A DNA stretch of 64,000 nt from Microbispora sp. ZYX-F-249 (GCF_039649665.1 NZ_JBDJAW010000002.1:186001-250000), one strand, 5' to 3'. Counted from the first letter of the stretch, positions 25,249 to 35,222 are shown. The notes: generated from the sequence alone by a model not told the origin. Made by a program: numbers and translations.

Positions 25249-25869
25249 GTGACGGAACTGTTGATGGGGCTCAGCCTCGGCCTGGGTGCGGGTGTCACAC
25301 CCGGGGCGCTGCTGACGCTCGTCATCACGGCGAGCCTGCGCGGCGGGTTCCGCGCGGGGGTGCGCCTGGCCTGCGTGCCGCTGCTGTCCGACCTCCCCGT
25401 GGTGCTGCTCGCCGTGACGGCCGTCGGGGCGCTGCCGCAGGTGCTCCTGCGCGTCCTGGCCGTCGGGGGCGGGCTCTACGTCGTGTACCTGGGCGTGGGG
25501 ACGCTGCGCGAGGCCCGTACGGCCCTGCCGCCCCGGCCGGGCGAGGCGGCGCCCTCCTCGGCCGGGGAGGTCCTGCGCGGTGTCGTGGTGAACCTGCTCA
25601 ACCCGCACCCCTGGCTGTTCTGGATCGCCGTGGGCTCCCCGATCTTCGTCTCGGCGTGGGACCACGCCCCCGCGTACGCCCTGGCCTTCGTGGGCGGCTT
25701 CTACCTGGTCCTGGTGGGTTCCAAGGTGGTGCTCGCGGGGGCCGTGGGGGCCGGCCGGCACCGGCTGACCGCCCGCGGCTACCGCCTGCTGCTGGGCGCG
25801 AGCGGCGTGCTGCTGGCCGCCGTCGGCGCCGTGCTCACCGTCCGAGGACTGCTTCCCCGGGGGCTGTAG
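25249..25869 (+). CDS. LysE/RhtB family exporter
   Basis: A 206-residue integral membrane protein with about six hydrophobic segments, starting GTG 25249 eight bases after GGGAGG. The N-terminus has the family pattern MGLSLGLGAGVTPGALLTLV (the G-x-x-P-G loop), and VVNLLNPHPWLFWIAVG matches the conserved NLLNPK/HxxLF segment of LysE-type translocators, which export amino acids or related metabolites by proton exchange. The exported compound is unknown. Its 3' end overlaps the convergent permease gene by 35 bp, so both C-termini are encoded by the same DNA. Confidence 0.88.
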   Translation: MTELLMGLSLGLGAGVTPGALLTLVITASLRGGFRAGVRLACVPLLSDLPVVLLAVTAVGALPQVLLRVLAVGGGLYVVYLGVGTLREARTALPPRPGEAAPSSAGEVLRGVVVNLLNPHPWLFWIAVGSPIFVSAWDHAPAYALAFVGGFYLVLVGSKVVLAGAVGAGRHRLTARGYRLLLGASGVLLAAVGAVLTVRGLLPRGL

Positions 25870-27316
25870 TCGCCACCCTGCTGCGGCGGTGGCCGTACAG
25901 GAAGTAGACGGCCGCGCCGATGGCCATCCAGACGAAGAACCGGATCCAGGTCTCCACCGGCAGGTTGAGCATCAGGTAGGCGGACGCCAGCACCGACAGG
26001 ATCGGCACCAGCGGCACCAGCGGGGTGCGGAAGGAGCGGGGCAGGTCGGGGCGGGTCCTGCGCAGGATCACCACCGCCACCGCGACGATCACGAACGCGA
26101 ACAGCGTGCCGATGTTCACCAGTTCCGCGATGGCGCTCAGCGGGATCAGCGCCGCGAGCAGAGCGGTGACCGCGCCGATGATGATCGTGATCCGGTACGG
26201 CGTGCGGAACGTCGGGTGGACCCGGGCGAGGGAGCGGGGCAGCAGGTTGTCGCGGCACATCGCGAACAGCACCCGGCTCTGCCCGAGCATGAGGATCATC
26301 ACGACCGTGGTGAGCCCGGCGATGGCCCCGATGCTGATCACCGTCGCCATCCAGGGCTGGCCCACCGCCCGGAACGCGTCGGCGAGCGGGGCCGACGCGC
26401 TGAGCTCGGAGTAGTGCTGCATGCCGACGACCACGAGGGAGACCGCCACGTAGAGGATCGTGCAGACGACGAGCGAGGCGATGATCCCGATCGGCAGGTC
26501 GCGCTGGGGGCGGCGGGTCTCCTCGGCCGCGGTCGCCACGACGTCGAACCCGATGTAGGCGAAGAAGACCAGGGCGGCGGCCGTGAAGACGCCGAACACG
26601 CCGTACGCGACCGGCTGCACGCCGAACAGCACCTGGATGAGCGGCGCCTTCATGCCCTCGGTCGCGGGCATCGCCTGGGCCGGCGGGATGAACGGCCGGT
26701 AGTTGGCCCCCTTGACGAAGAACAGCCCTGCGATGATCACGAGGAGCACGACGGCCAGCTTGACCGCCACCATGGCGCCGTTGAACCGGGCCGACATCTT
26801 GATCCCGGCCACCAGCACCCCGGTCAGCAGGATCACGATCAGCGCCGCCGGGATGTTGAAGACGGCCTCGTCTCCGGCGATGGACGGCGGCAGGTAGACG
26901 CCGAAGTTCTTCAGCAGCGACGCGAAGTAGCCCGACCAGCCCGAGGCGACCACCGCCGCGCCAAGGGCGAGCTCCAGCATCAGGTCCCAGCCGATGATCC
27001 AGGCGGGGAACTCACCGATCGTGGCGTACGCGTAGGTGTAGGCCGAGCCGGCCACCGGCACCGTGGCGGCGAACTCGGCGTAACACAGGGCCGCGAGCGC
27101 GCACACGACCCCGGCGACCACGAAGGAGATCGCGACGGCCGGGCCGGCCGTGTTGCGCGCCGCCACGCCGGTGAGCACGAAGATCCCGGTGCCCACGATG
27201 ACACCGACGCCGAAGACGGTCAGATCGAGAGCGCTCAGGCTGCGCCTGAGCCGATGCTCGCCGCCCTCGGCATCCTCGATCGACTGTTCCACCGGCTTCG
27301 TCCGGAACACGCTCAT
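25835..27316 (-). CDS. APC-family amino acid permease (cationic amino acid transporter type)
   Basis: A 493-residue permease with about 12-13 transmembrane helices. ATG 27316 is chosen because GAGGAG lies eight bases upstream, giving MSVFRTKPVEQSIED. The first helix has GVGVIVGTGIFVLTG, the glycine-rich substrate-binding loop of APC transporters, and FFAYIGFDVVATAAEE marks helix 6. It resembles YfnA/CAT-type importers of cationic or branched-chain amino acids. It lies 66 bp downstream of dxs on the same strand, a frequent actinobacterial neighbour pair, and overlaps the LysE gene tail-to-tail. Confidence 0.9.
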   Translation of the reverse strand: MSVFRTKPVEQSIEDAEGGEHRLRRSLSALDLTVFGVGVIVGTGIFVLTGVAARNTAGPAVAISFVVAGVVCALAALCYAEFAATVPVAGSAYTYAYATIGEFPAWIIGWDLMLELALGAAVVASGWSGYFASLLKNFGVYLPPSIAGDEAVFNIPAALIVILLTGVLVAGIKMSARFNGAMVAVKLAVVLLVIIAGLFFVKGANYRPFIPPAQAMPATEGMKAPLIQVLFGVQPVAYGVFGVFTAAALVFFAYIGFDVVATAAEETRRPQRDLPIGIIASLVVCTILYVAVSLVVVGMQHYSELSASAPLADAFRAVGQPWMATVISIGAIAGLTTVVMILMLGQSRVLFAMCRDNLLPRSLARVHPTFRTPYRITIIIGAVTALLAALIPLSAIAELVNIGTLFAFVIVAVAVVILRRTRPDLPRSFRTPLVPLVPILSVLASAYLMLNLPVETWIRFFVWMAIGAAVYFLYGHRRSRVATTAPGEAVLGR

Positions 27317-27382
27317 CCGCAGGCTCCTCATCGTGTCGACGACCTGCAGACTTCCCGGTCACACCGGTATTACTCCTGGTTG

Positions 27383-29296
27383 TCAATCGGTGGGCTGCAC
27401 CAGCCGCGCCGGGTGGCTCTCCATCACCGGCGACCGGCGTGCCACGGCCTCGGTGATCTGACGGGCGAGGTCCTGCCCGGTCAGGCCGATCTCGGAGAGG
27501 ATCTTGGCCCGCTTGGCGTGGTCGAGGAAGCGCTGCGGGATGCCGTAGGTGCGCACCGGCACGTCCACGTCGGCGTCGCGGAGCAGGCGCGCCACGGCGT
27601 CGCCCACGCCGCCGACCCGGCCGTTGTCCTCCACCACGACGACCAGCTTGTGCGCCGCCGCGGCCAGCACCAGGGCCCGGTCCAGCGGCTTCACCCAGCG
27701 GGGGTCCACCACGGTGGCCGAGATGCCCTGGGCGTCGAGGAGGCCCGCGGCCTCCAGGCAGATCTCGGCCATCGGGCCGACCGCGACCAGCAGCACGTCG
27801 GCGTCGCCGGCGCGCAGGACGTCCATCTCGCCGAGCTTGCCGACGGCCTCCACGTCCTGCGGCAGGGCGCCCTTGGGATAGCGGACCACCGACGGGCCGT
27901 CGTCGATGCGGACCGCCTCGGCCAGCAGCTCGCGCAGCCGCGCGCCGTCGCGCGGGACGGCGATCGACAGCCCGGGGATCACCTGCAGGATCGACAGGTC
28001 CCACATGCCGTTGTGGCTGGGACCGTCGTCTCCCGTCACGCCCGAGCGGTCGAGCACGACGGTGACCGGCAGGCGGTGCAGCGCGACGTCCATCAGGAGC
28101 TGGTCGAAGGCCCGGTTGAGGAACGTGGCGTAGAGGGCCACGACCGGGTGGACTCCGCCGAGGGCGAGCCCCGCGGCGCTGGTCAGGGCGTGCTGCTCGG
28201 CGATGCCCACGTCGTGGATGCGGTCCGGGTAGGCCTCGGCGAAGGCGGCCAGGCCGACCGGGTGGAGCATCGCGGCGGTGATCGCGACGACGTCGTCCCG
28301 GTCGCGGCCGATCTTCACGATCTCCTCGCTGAACACGTTGGTCCAGCTGTGCGGCTTGGGCCGCTCCTCGCCCGTCAGCGGGTCGAACGGGCCGGGGCCG
28401 TGGAAGCAGTCCTCGTCGTGGTTCTCCGCGTGGGTGTAGCCGTTGCCCTTGCGAGTGAGCACGTGGACGATGACGGGCCCGCGGAAGGCCCGGGCGCGGC
28501 GCAGGGCGGCCTCCACGGCCCCCTCGTCGTGCCCGTCGATCGGGCCGACGTACTTCAGCCCGAGGTCCTCGAACATGGCCTGCGGGGTCAGGATGTCCTT
28601 CAGGCCCTTCTTGATGCCGTGCAGCGTGTCGTAGAGCGGCGTGCCGACGACCGGCACCCTGGCGAGGTTGTTCTTCACCAGTTCGAGCACGTGCTCGTAG
28701 CCCTGGGTCATCCGCAGGGACGACAGATGGGAGGCCAGACCGCCGATCGTCGGCGAGTAGGAGCGGCCGTTGTCGTTGACCACGATGATCAGCGGCAGGT
28801 CCTTGCGCCCGGCGATGTTGTTCAGCGCCTCCCAGGCCATGCCGCCGGTCAGCGCGCCGTCGCCGATCACCGCCACCACCGTGCGGCCGGTCTCCCCGCG
28901 CAGCGTGATGGCCTTGGCCAGCCCGTCGGCGTACGACAGGGCGGTGGAGGCGTGCGAGTTCTCGATCACGTCGTGCTCGGACTCGGCCTGGCTGGGATAG
29001 CCCGACAGGCCGCCCTCCTGGCGCAGCGTGCCGAACTGCCCGGCCCGCCCGGTCAGCATCTTGTGCACGTACGCCTGGTGGCCGGTGTCGAACAGGATCG
29101 GGTCGCGCGGCGAGTCGAAGACCCTGTGGAGGGCGATGGTCAGCTCGACGACGCCCAGGTTGGGGCCGAGGTGACCGCCGGTCTTCGCGACGGAGGAAAC
29201 CAGCAGATCGCGGATCTCCGCCGCCAGCGCGGGCAGCTCTCCCGCCTCAAGGCGCTTCACGTCGAGCGGGTCCTTGATCGTCTCCAGAATCCCCAC
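27383..29296 (-). CDS. dxs: 1-deoxy-D-xylulose-5-phosphate synthase
   Basis: A 637-residue thiamine-diphosphate enzyme that condenses pyruvate with glyceraldehyde-3-phosphate, the first step of the MEP isoprenoid pathway. [16 protein letters not shown] is near residue 70. The TPP/Mg motif [16 protein letters not shown] is near residue 145. The catalytic Glu is in [16 protein letters not shown] near residue 365, and the C-terminal transketolase domain begins about residue 490. Start is GTG 29296, with GGAAGGA upstream. Length and motifs are complete. The 175 bp upstream separates it from the divergent zinc peptidase gene and shows only a weak -10-like TAGACT. Confidence 0.96.
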   Translation of the reverse strand: MGILETIKDPLDVKRLEAGELPALAAEIRDLLVSSVAKTGGHLGPNLGVVELTIALHRVFDSPRDPILFDTGHQAYVHKMLTGRAGQFGTLRQEGGLSGYPSQAESEHDVIENSHASTALSYADGLAKAITLRGETGRTVVAVIGDGALTGGMAWEALNNIAGRKDLPLIIVVNDNGRSYSPTIGGLASHLSSLRMTQGYEHVLELVKNNLARVPVVGTPLYDTLHGIKKGLKDILTPQAMFEDLGLKYVGPIDGHDEGAVEAALRRARAFRGPVIVHVLTRKGNGYTHAENHDEDCFHGPGPFDPLTGEERPKPHSWTNVFSEEIVKIGRDRDDVVAITAAMLHPVGLAAFAEAYPDRIHDVGIAEQHALTSAAGLALGGVHPVVALYATFLNRAFDQLLMDVALHRLPVTVVLDRSGVTGDDGPSHNGMWDLSILQVIPGLSIAVPRDGARLRELLAEAVRIDDGPSVVRYPKGALPQDVEAVGKLGEMDVLRAGDADVLLVAVGPMAEICLEAAGLLDAQGISATVVDPRWVKPLDRALVLAAAAHKLVVVVEDNGRVGGVGDAVARLLRDADVDVPVRTYGIPQRFLDHAKRAKILSEIGLTGQDLARQITEAVARRSPVMESHPARLVQPTD

Positions 29297-29534
29297 CGCG
29301 CATCCTTCCGCTCGCCATCGAACGGATCGAGTCTAGTTCTAGGCAGGCCTGGAGGTATCAGGGGAGGCACCGAACCTCCACAAGACCTTTCCCGTTACGA
29401 CATCGATTCCGCTTTACCCGTTGCCGCCTCCTGCCCTACCCTCATGATCCACGTGGGGAAAGTCCGTATTAATGCGCCTTCGGGCTCCTCGCCACATTCC
29501 TGACTGTCTCTCTGTCCGCTTGGGATGCCCACTC

Positions 29535-30347
29535 ATGATTCGCATAAGCCTCCGCCCGGTGGCCGTCGCGGCCACGGCGGTGGCCGGAGTCCTGTCCCTC
29601 ACCGGTACGGCGGGCGCCTCCGGCGCGACGGCGGCATCGGCCACATCGGCGGCGCGGCCCCTGCCCACGGGTCCGAAGGCGCTGACGAGGAACCCCCTCT
29701 ACACCACCGGCGAGTTCGAGTTCTTCGCGTGCAGCGAGTTGAGCCGCAGGCCCGGCGACATCGACACCTACCGGGTCTATCTGGACAACCTGCTCGACTG
29801 CCTCAACCGGACCTGGACCGAGGAGTTCCGGCAGGCCGGGCTGAAGTTCTCCCCGCCCAAGGTGCGTTACATCACAAAGAGCGTCGCCACGGGCTGCGGC
29901 AAGTACCCGGCCGGCTACGCGGCGGGCCTGTACTGCCCCAGGAACGGCACGATGTGGATCCTGCTGTCCAAGGGACAGCTGTCCGACCCCAACGAGTTCA
30001 ACCTCTTCACGGTCATCGCCCACGAGTACGGCCACTACGCGCAGGACCGGGCCGGCATCCTGCTCGAGTTCGCCCGGCAGTACCCCCGGCTGAGCAAGAA
30101 GCGCGTCGACGACCTCAACCGCCGCATCGAGCTGCAGGCCGAGTGCTTCTCCGGCGCCTTCATCGGCAGCGTCTGGCGTTCGCTCGGCCGTGACCAGGTC
30201 GACTGGGACGACCAGCTCAAGTGGATCATCGGCGACAAGTGGCACGGCAAGGCGAACAACATCCGCTACTGGCTCAAGCGCGGCTGGTACGGCAACGGCC
30301 CGAAGGTGTGCAACACCTTCTCCGCCCCCGCGTCGAAGACCGCTTAG
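29535..30347 (+). CDS. Secreted neutral zinc metallopeptidase (YpfJ/Zn_peptidase family)
   Basis: A 270-residue exported protein; ATG 29535 starts a clear signal peptide (MIRISLRPVAVAATAVAGVL, ending near GASG). The mature part has the zinc motif HEYGH in VIAHEYGHYAQDRAG near residue 165, with a downstream ELQAECFSG whose Glu is the likely third ligand. Cys residues in FACSEL, LDCLNR, GCGKY, YCPRN and ECFSG are placed to make disulfides, which fits an extracellular enzyme. The family (Pfam Zn_peptidase, PF04228) has no settled substrate. An alternative upstream ATG at 29472 would add 21 residues unlike a signal peptide. It overlaps the convergent ROK gene by 4 bp. Confidence 0.86.
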   Translation: MIRISLRPVAVAATAVAGVLSLTGTAGASGATAASATSAARPLPTGPKALTRNPLYTTGEFEFFACSELSRRPGDIDTYRVYLDNLLDCLNRTWTEEFRQAGLKFSPPKVRYITKSVATGCGKYPAGYAAGLYCPRNGTMWILLSKGQLSDPNEFNLFTVIAHEYGHYAQDRAGILLEFARQYPRLSKKRVDDLNRRIELQAECFSGAFIGSVWRSLGRDQVDWDDQLKWIIGDKWHGKANNIRYWLKRGWYGNGPKVCNTFSAPASKTA

Positions 30348-31549
30348 GGAGCGACCCGGGACAGCGCTTCGAGGGGGTCGGCGAGCACCTGGGCGAAGGC
30401 CAGCTCGGCGGCCCCCATCAAGGTCGCGTCGTCGCCCAGGGCCGAAGTGCGCAGCCGCACCTGCTCCCGCGTCGCGCGCAGGGTGCCGGTCGCGATCCGG
30501 CTGCGCACCTGGGCGGCCGAGCCCAGGTAGATCTCCCGCAGGATGCCGCCGAAGACGACCATCTCGGGGTTGAAGATGTTCACCAGGCTGGCCACGCCGA
30601 GCCCGAGCCAGTTCCCCACGCGGGCGAGGGCCTCCTGGGCCCGCACGTCGCCGCGGTCCGCGGCGTCGACGACGGCCCGGACCGCGTCCCGCCCGATGAT
30701 CTCGCCGTACCGGCCGGCGTGCTCCATGAGGGCGGGCTCCCCCACCTCGGCCTCCAGGCAGCCGCGCGAGCCGCAGGCGCAGGGGCGGCCGTCCGGGTTG
30801 ACCACCATGTGGCCCACCTCGCCGCCGTACCCGCCGTATCCCCCGAGGAGCTGGCCGTTCACGATGATCCCGCCGCCGATGCCCACGTCGGCGTGCAGGT
30901 AGATCAGGTCGCGGCAGCCGGCGCCGATCCCGCGGGTGTGCTCGGCGAGCGCGCCGAGGTTGGCCTCGTTGCCCACCGCGACCGGCAGCCCGAGCGCGAG
31001 CCGCTTCGTCAGCTCCTCCCCCAGCGGCACCTCGAACGCGCCGATGTTGGGCCCGATCCTGACCACGCCGTCGGAGGCCCGGACCACGCCGGAGACCGCC
31101 GCGGCCGCGCCGACGCAGATCGTGTCCTCGCGCGTCTTGCGCCGCATCTGCCGGGCGAAGCCCGCCAGCGTCCCCACGACCTGCGCCATGTCGAACGGCT
31201 GGCGCGCCCGGGCGGTCTCCCGGCGGTCGAGGATCACGCCACCGAGGCCGATGCGCGCGGCGGCCAGCCGGTCCACCCCCACCTCGAAGGCGAGCACGTA
31301 GACGCGGGCGGTCTCCGGGCGGACGACCAGCGACGGCCGTCCCGCCCGGCCGGTGTCCTTGGGAAGTTCCTCCCTGACGAGCCCGGCCGCCGTGAGGTCC
31401 GCCGTGAGCGCCATGATGGTGCTGCGGTTCAGCCCCATCAGCGCGGTCAGCTCGGCCCGCGACGTCGGCCCGCCCAGGTGGACGTGCCGCAGCAGCGTCC
31501 CGAGATTGTGCTTGCGGATCTCCTCCTGTGAGGGACCGGCGCGCATCAT
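30344..31549 (-). CDS. ROK family transcriptional regulator (XylR/NagC type)
   Basis: A 401-residue repressor. An N-terminal winged HTH (GPTSRAELTALMGLNRSTIM) precedes a ROK sugar-kinase-like domain. ATP-like and sugar-binding features include DVGIGGGIIVNGQLLGG and the zinc cluster CACGSRGCLE near residue 260. Start is ATG 31549 with GAGG eight bases upstream. It lies 93 bp downstream of the sugar ABC transporter genes and on the same strand, so it most likely senses the imported sugar and represses the transporter promoter. Whether it is co-transcribed with the transporter is unclear because the gap has no strong terminator. Confidence 0.9.
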   Translation of the reverse strand: MMRAGPSQEEIRKHNLGTLLRHVHLGGPTSRAELTALMGLNRSTIMALTADLTAAGLVREELPKDTGRAGRPSLVVRPETARVYVLAFEVGVDRLAAARIGLGGVILDRRETARARQPFDMAQVVGTLAGFARQMRRKTREDTICVGAAAAVSGVVRASDGVVRIGPNIGAFEVPLGEELTKRLALGLPVAVGNEANLGALAEHTRGIGAGCRDLIYLHADVGIGGGIIVNGQLLGGYGGYGGEVGHMVVNPDGRPCACGSRGCLEAEVGEPALMEHAGRYGEIIGRDAVRAVVDAADRGDVRAQEALARVGNWLGLGVASLVNIFNPEMVVFGGILREIYLGSAAQVRSRIATGTLRATREQVRLRTSALGDDATLMGAAELAFAQVLADPLEALSRVAP

Positions 31550-31642
31550 CGGGGCAGCCTCGCGGATTACGTGGGGGGGCGGTCAGGGGGGTGCCGTGAG
31601 AGGGCTCAGGGGGCGGAGATCACCTTAGCGGTCCCGATCACG

Positions 31643-32890
31643 TCATCTTCTGCCGGTCGCCGCCGCGCGCTTCCTCGACAGCGCGTCCACGCCCGCGGCG
31701 AGCAGGAGCACCGATCCGGTCACGACGAACTTGACGCCGGCGCTGTAGCCCATGAGGCCCATGCCGTTCTCGATGACCGCGACCACCGCGCCGCCGAGCA
31801 CCGCGTCGAGCGCCCGGCCCTTGCCGCCGAAGAGGCTGGTCCCGCCGATGACGGCCGCGCCGACCGCGAACAGCAGCACGTTGCTGCCGCCGGTGTTGGG
31901 GTCGACCGAGTTGGCCCGCGACGCCGCGATGATGCCGCCGATCGAGGCCATGAAGGAGCAGATGACGAACGCGGAGATGCGGATGCGGTCCACGTTGATG
32001 CCGGCCCGGCGGGCGGCCTCGGCGTTGCCGCCGACCGCGTAGATGTGCCGGCCGTACGACGTCCGCCGCAGCACGAAGGTCCAGACGATCAGCAGGATCA
32101 CGATCAACGGGACGACGATCGGCACGCCCTTGAGCGACACGATCGCCGCGTTGCGGCTGCGCTCCAGGTTGAGCACGTACACCGCGAACCCGGCGACCAC
32201 GGCCAGCGTCAGGATCCGGGCGCCGATGACCGCCATCGGGGTGGCGACCAGGCCGCGGGACGCGCGGCGGCGCGCCTGCACGAACTGCAGGGCGGCGTAC
32301 GCGGCGACGCCCACCACCAGCGCGATCCAGCCGGCGATCGGGGGGACGTTCTTGTTCGCGATCGCGAGGATCGTCTCGTCGCGGATCGAGATGTTGGTGC
32401 CGTCCTTGACCAGCAGCAGCACGACGCCCTGGAAGGCCAGGAACGCCGCCAGCGTGACCACGAAGGAGGGGATGCCGAGCTTGGCCACCAGGGAGCCGAG
32501 GACCATGCCGATGACGGCGCCGGTGACCATCGCGGCCAGGACCGCGAGATACCAGGGCCAGCCCTGCAGGGTCAGCAGCACGGCGAGCACCGCGGCGCAG
32601 ACGCCGCTCGCGAAACCGGCGGACAGGTCGATCTCGCCGAGGAGGAGCACGAAGATCAGGCCCATGGCGATGACGGCGACCGCCGCGCCCTGGGTGAACA
32701 GGTTGGCGAAGTTGACCGCCGACAGGAAGGCCGGGCGCAGGATCGAGAAGACCACGCAGAGGATGACGAGGCCGAAGACCGCGGGCAGCGCCCCCAGCTC
32801 ACCGCCCTTGACCCGCTCGAGGTAGCCCTTGACGTGCACGCCGATCGAGGAGTCGGCGTTCTCCTGCTTGGGGAGCGTTTCGGTTGTCAT
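31643..32890 (-). CDS. xylH: Sugar ABC transporter permease (XylH-like)
   Basis: A 415-residue permease with about 10-11 transmembrane helices. ATG 32890 overlaps the ATPase stop by 4 bp and has GGAG upstream. EIDLSAGFASGVCAAV near residue 90 and the EAA-like loop NAEAARRAGINVDRIRISAF near residue 290 are typical of the XylH/RbsC pentose permease family. LFGGKGRALDAVLGG is the conserved C-terminal pattern. It forms the membrane channel for a D-xylose-type importer with the ATPase and binding protein encoded upstream. Xylose specificity is inferred from family resemblance and gene order. Confidence 0.88.
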   Translation of the reverse strand: MTTETLPKQENADSSIGVHVKGYLERVKGGELGALPAVFGLVILCVVFSILRPAFLSAVNFANLFTQGAAVAVIAMGLIFVLLLGEIDLSAGFASGVCAAVLAVLLTLQGWPWYLAVLAAMVTGAVIGMVLGSLVAKLGIPSFVVTLAAFLAFQGVVLLLVKDGTNISIRDETILAIANKNVPPIAGWIALVVGVAAYAALQFVQARRRASRGLVATPMAVIGARILTLAVVAGFAVYVLNLERSRNAAIVSLKGVPIVVPLIVILLIVWTFVLRRTSYGRHIYAVGGNAEAARRAGINVDRIRISAFVICSFMASIGGIIAASRANSVDPNTGGSNVLLFAVGAAVIGGTSLFGGKGRALDAVLGGAVVAVIENGMGLMGYSAGVKFVVTGSVLLLAAGVDALSRKRAAATGRR

Positions 32891-33663
32891 GATGCCGCTC
32901 CGTTGCCGTTCCTGAGCCCGAGCTCCCCGCTCCGCCCGGAAGTGATGAGTTCCACGACCTGCGAGTGGGTCACCTCGGAGGCCTTGACCTGGGCCGCCAT
33001 CCGTCCCAGGTACAGCGCCGCGATCCGGTCGGACACGGCGAAGACGTCGTTCATGTTGTGCGAGATGAGCACCACCGCGAGGCCCTTGTCGGCCAGGCGG
33101 CGGACCAGCTCGAGCACCTGGGCGGTCTGCGCCACGCCGAGGGCGGCGGTCGGCTCGTCGAGGATGACGACCTTGCTGTTCCACAGCACGGCCTTGGCGA
33201 TCGCCACGGTCTGCCGCTGGCCGCCGGACAGGCTGGAGACGTGCTGGCGCAGCGACTTGACGGTGCGGACCGACAGGCCGGCCAGGGTCTTGGCCGCCAT
33301 CTCCTCCATCGTGTCCTCGTCCAGGACCAGCCCGCTGCGGCGCTCGCGGCCGAGGAACATGTTCTGCACGATGTCGAGGTTGTCGCAGAGGGCGAGGTCC
33401 TGGTAGACGATCTCGACGCCCAGCGCCGCCGCGTCCCTGGGCCCGTGCACCTGGACCCGCTCGCCCTCGAAGAAGTATTCGCCCGAGTCGATCGGGTGGA
33501 TGCCGCCGATGCATTTGACCAGCGTCGACTTGCCGGCGCCGTTGTCGCCGACCAGTGCTGTCACCTCGCCCGGATAGGCCGAGAAGGCGACGTCGTGAAG
33601 GACCTGCACGGGGCCGAAGCTCTTGTTGATGCCGCGCAGTTCCAGGATCGGTCCCTGGGACAC
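32887..33663 (-). CDS. Sugar ABC transporter ATP-binding protein (XylG-like, single domain)
   Basis: A 258-residue protein with one ABC domain: Walker A GDNGAGKST near residue 42, signature LSGGQRQ near residue 148, Walker B VVILDEP near residue 170, and switch His in VLISHNM. Enteric XylG and RbsA are about 500 residues with two ABC domains; this half-size type is usual in actinobacterial xylose importers and must dimerise. Start is GTG 33663. The stop overlaps the permease ATG, so translation is coupled. A 208-bp gap with a large stem-loop separates it from the binding-protein gene. Confidence 0.9.
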   Translation of the reverse strand: MSQGPILELRGINKSFGPVQVLHDVAFSAYPGEVTALVGDNGAGKSTLVKCIGGIHPIDSGEYFFEGERVQVHGPRDAAALGVEIVYQDLALCDNLDIVQNMFLGRERRSGLVLDEDTMEEMAAKTLAGLSVRTVKSLRQHVSSLSGGQRQTVAIAKAVLWNSKVVILDEPTAALGVAQTAQVLELVRRLADKGLAVVLISHNMNDVFAVSDRIAALYLGRMAAQVKASEVTHSQVVELITSGRSGELGLRNGNGAAS

Positions 33664-33735
33664 GATGGGCTACTCCGTAGATCGATGGGGCCGGTACGGC
33701 GCCGTTCTCCGGGCCGCCACTCGTCGCTCCGGGCG

Positions 33736-33796
33736 GTGCGGGGCGCCCTGTCTCGTTCCGGGACTGTGTCGTTTCCCGGGACTGGGCGCCCCGCAC
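33736..33796 (-). terminator. Stem-loop between binding-protein and ATPase genes
   Basis: GTGCGGGGCGCCC (33736-33748) pairs perfectly with GGGCGCCCCGCAC (33784-33796). The 35-base loop holds a near direct repeat, TCGTTCCGGGACTG and TCGTTTCCCGGGACTG. In transporter operons such a structure commonly limits read-through or protects the upstream message, so more binding protein than ATPase is made. Confidence 0.55.
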
Positions 33797-33871
33797 GGTG
33801 CTCGTCGCGGCTCAGCACGTCACCCGCTCAGGGGGTCCGCGTCGCCGTACGCACCCGGTGGATGGATGGGC

Positions 33872-34993
33872 TTAGCTGATGCCGGCCTCGGTGCACTTGT
33901 CGGCGAACTCGCCGGTGCACAGCTCGTCCTTGCTCACGAACCCGTCGGCCACGACGTCCTTGACGTTGTCGAAGAAGATGGCCTGGGGCTCCAGCAGCAC
34001 GGAGGGGACGTCACGGTTGCCCTCGGTGTCCTTGACCGTGCCGCTCGCCTGCGGCTGCTCGCCCTTGGCCAGCGAGACCGCGAGCTGCGCGGCCGCGTCG
34101 GCCTCCTTCTTGATGGCCTTGTAGACCGTCATGCACTGGTCGCCAGCGAGGATGTTCTGCAGGCCCTGCACGGTGGCGTCCTGGCCGGTGACCGGGACCT
34201 TGCCGTTCAGCTTCTGCTTCTTCAGCACGGAGATCGCGGCGTTGCCGAGGCCGTCGTTGGCGGCGAGGACGCCGGCGATCTTCGGCTCCTGGGTCAGCAT
34301 CTGCTCGAAGATCGTGCCGGCCTGGGTGTTGTCCCAGTCGGGAACCGACTGGTCCGGCCCCTTCTTGTACTCACCGGAGTCGTACTTCGGCTGCAGCACG
34401 CCGTCGTAGCCCTGCTTGAACAGCGTGGCGTTGTTGTCGGTCGGCGAGCCGTTCAGCTCGGCGACGATCGGCTTGTCGGCCTTCTTGTCGGTCAGGCACT
34501 TGACCAGGCCCTCGCCCTGCAGCTTGCCGACCGCCGTGTTGTCGAAGGACACGTAGTAGGAGGCGCTGCCGCCGAGCGTGAGGCGGTCGTAGTCGATCGT
34601 CGCCACGCCCTGCGACTTGGCCTTGTCCAGCACGGCCTTGCCGGTGCCGCTGTCCAGGTTGACGATCATCAGGACGGTCGCGCCGTTGGTGATCATCTGG
34701 TCGGCGATCGTCTGGAACGCCGTCTTGTCGCCCTGGGCGTTCTGGATGTCGTACTGAACGCCCGCCGTCTTGAAGGCCTCCTCGAGGTACTTGCGGTCGG
34801 CGGTCTCCCACCGCGCGGAGGACTTGCTGTCCGGCAGGATGACGCCGATCTTGCCGGGCTTGGCGTCGCCGGCAGCGGCCGAGGGGGCGCTGCTGGTCTC
34901 CGCCGAGGTGTCACCGCTCTCGCCCCCGCAGGCGGTGAGACCGAGGGTGAGCGCCGCGGCGGCGGCGCCGATGCTGAGGATCCCCTTGCGCAT
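33872..34993 (-). CDS. xylF: Sugar-binding lipoprotein (XylF-like)
   Basis: A 373-residue periplasmic-binding-protein-type lipoprotein. The signal ends in LGLTACGGESG, with the Cys as lipid anchor. The mature fold begins KIGVILPDSKSSARWETADRKY, typical of D-xylose-binding XylF, and continues GATVLMIVNLDSG, SYYVSFDNTAVGKLQGE and GVLAANDGLGNAAISVL. It captures the sugar outside the membrane for the XylGH-like channel. It is the first gene of the operon, with AAAGGA upstream of ATG 34993, and is probably the main target of the ROK repressor. Confidence 0.9.
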   Translation of the reverse strand: MRKGILSIGAAAAALTLGLTACGGESGDTSAETSSAPSAAAGDAKPGKIGVILPDSKSSARWETADRKYLEEAFKTAGVQYDIQNAQGDKTAFQTIADQMITNGATVLMIVNLDSGTGKAVLDKAKSQGVATIDYDRLTLGGSASYYVSFDNTAVGKLQGEGLVKCLTDKKADKPIVAELNGSPTDNNATLFKQGYDGVLQPKYDSGEYKKGPDQSVPDWDNTQAGTIFEQMLTQEPKIAGVLAANDGLGNAAISVLKKQKLNGKVPVTGQDATVQGLQNILAGDQCMTVYKAIKKEADAAAQLAVSLAKGEQPQASGTVKDTEGNRDVPSVLLEPQAIFFDNVKDVVADGFVSKDELCTGEFADKCTEAGIS

Positions 34994-35146
34994 GATGCGT
35001 GGGTCCTTTCTTTGGCTGGGGGTCTATGAGGGGGTGCGGCCGAGCCAGTGCCTCGTCCCGCCGTCTGGGCGAATGCTGTCGGTCAAGACACTCCGGCCAC
35101 CCGGTACGGCAGGAGCCGGGTCACGGCGTTCACCGCTCCAGGGAAT

Positions 35147-35222
35147 GTTGTTTGAGACAACGTAAGCCCAAAGCCCAGGTGGTGAAAGACACAGGACGGT
35201 AACGTTTGTTGTCCGCGGTAAC
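35147..35222 (-). promoter_or_regulatory. Operator region upstream of the sugar transporter
   Basis: GTTGT-TTGAG-ACAAC (35147-35161) is an interrupted palindrome about 155 bases upstream of xylF. A second AT-richer cluster at 35198-35222 contains GGTAAC twice, flanking a TTGTTGTC. These fit binding sites for the ROK repressor, but no definite -35/-10 pair could be assigned. Confidence 0.4.

Noticed and set aside
25889-29503. A 1,204-codon open frame on the plus strand
   Set aside because: It is the mirror of the permease and dxs genes, both of which have full family motifs on the other strand.
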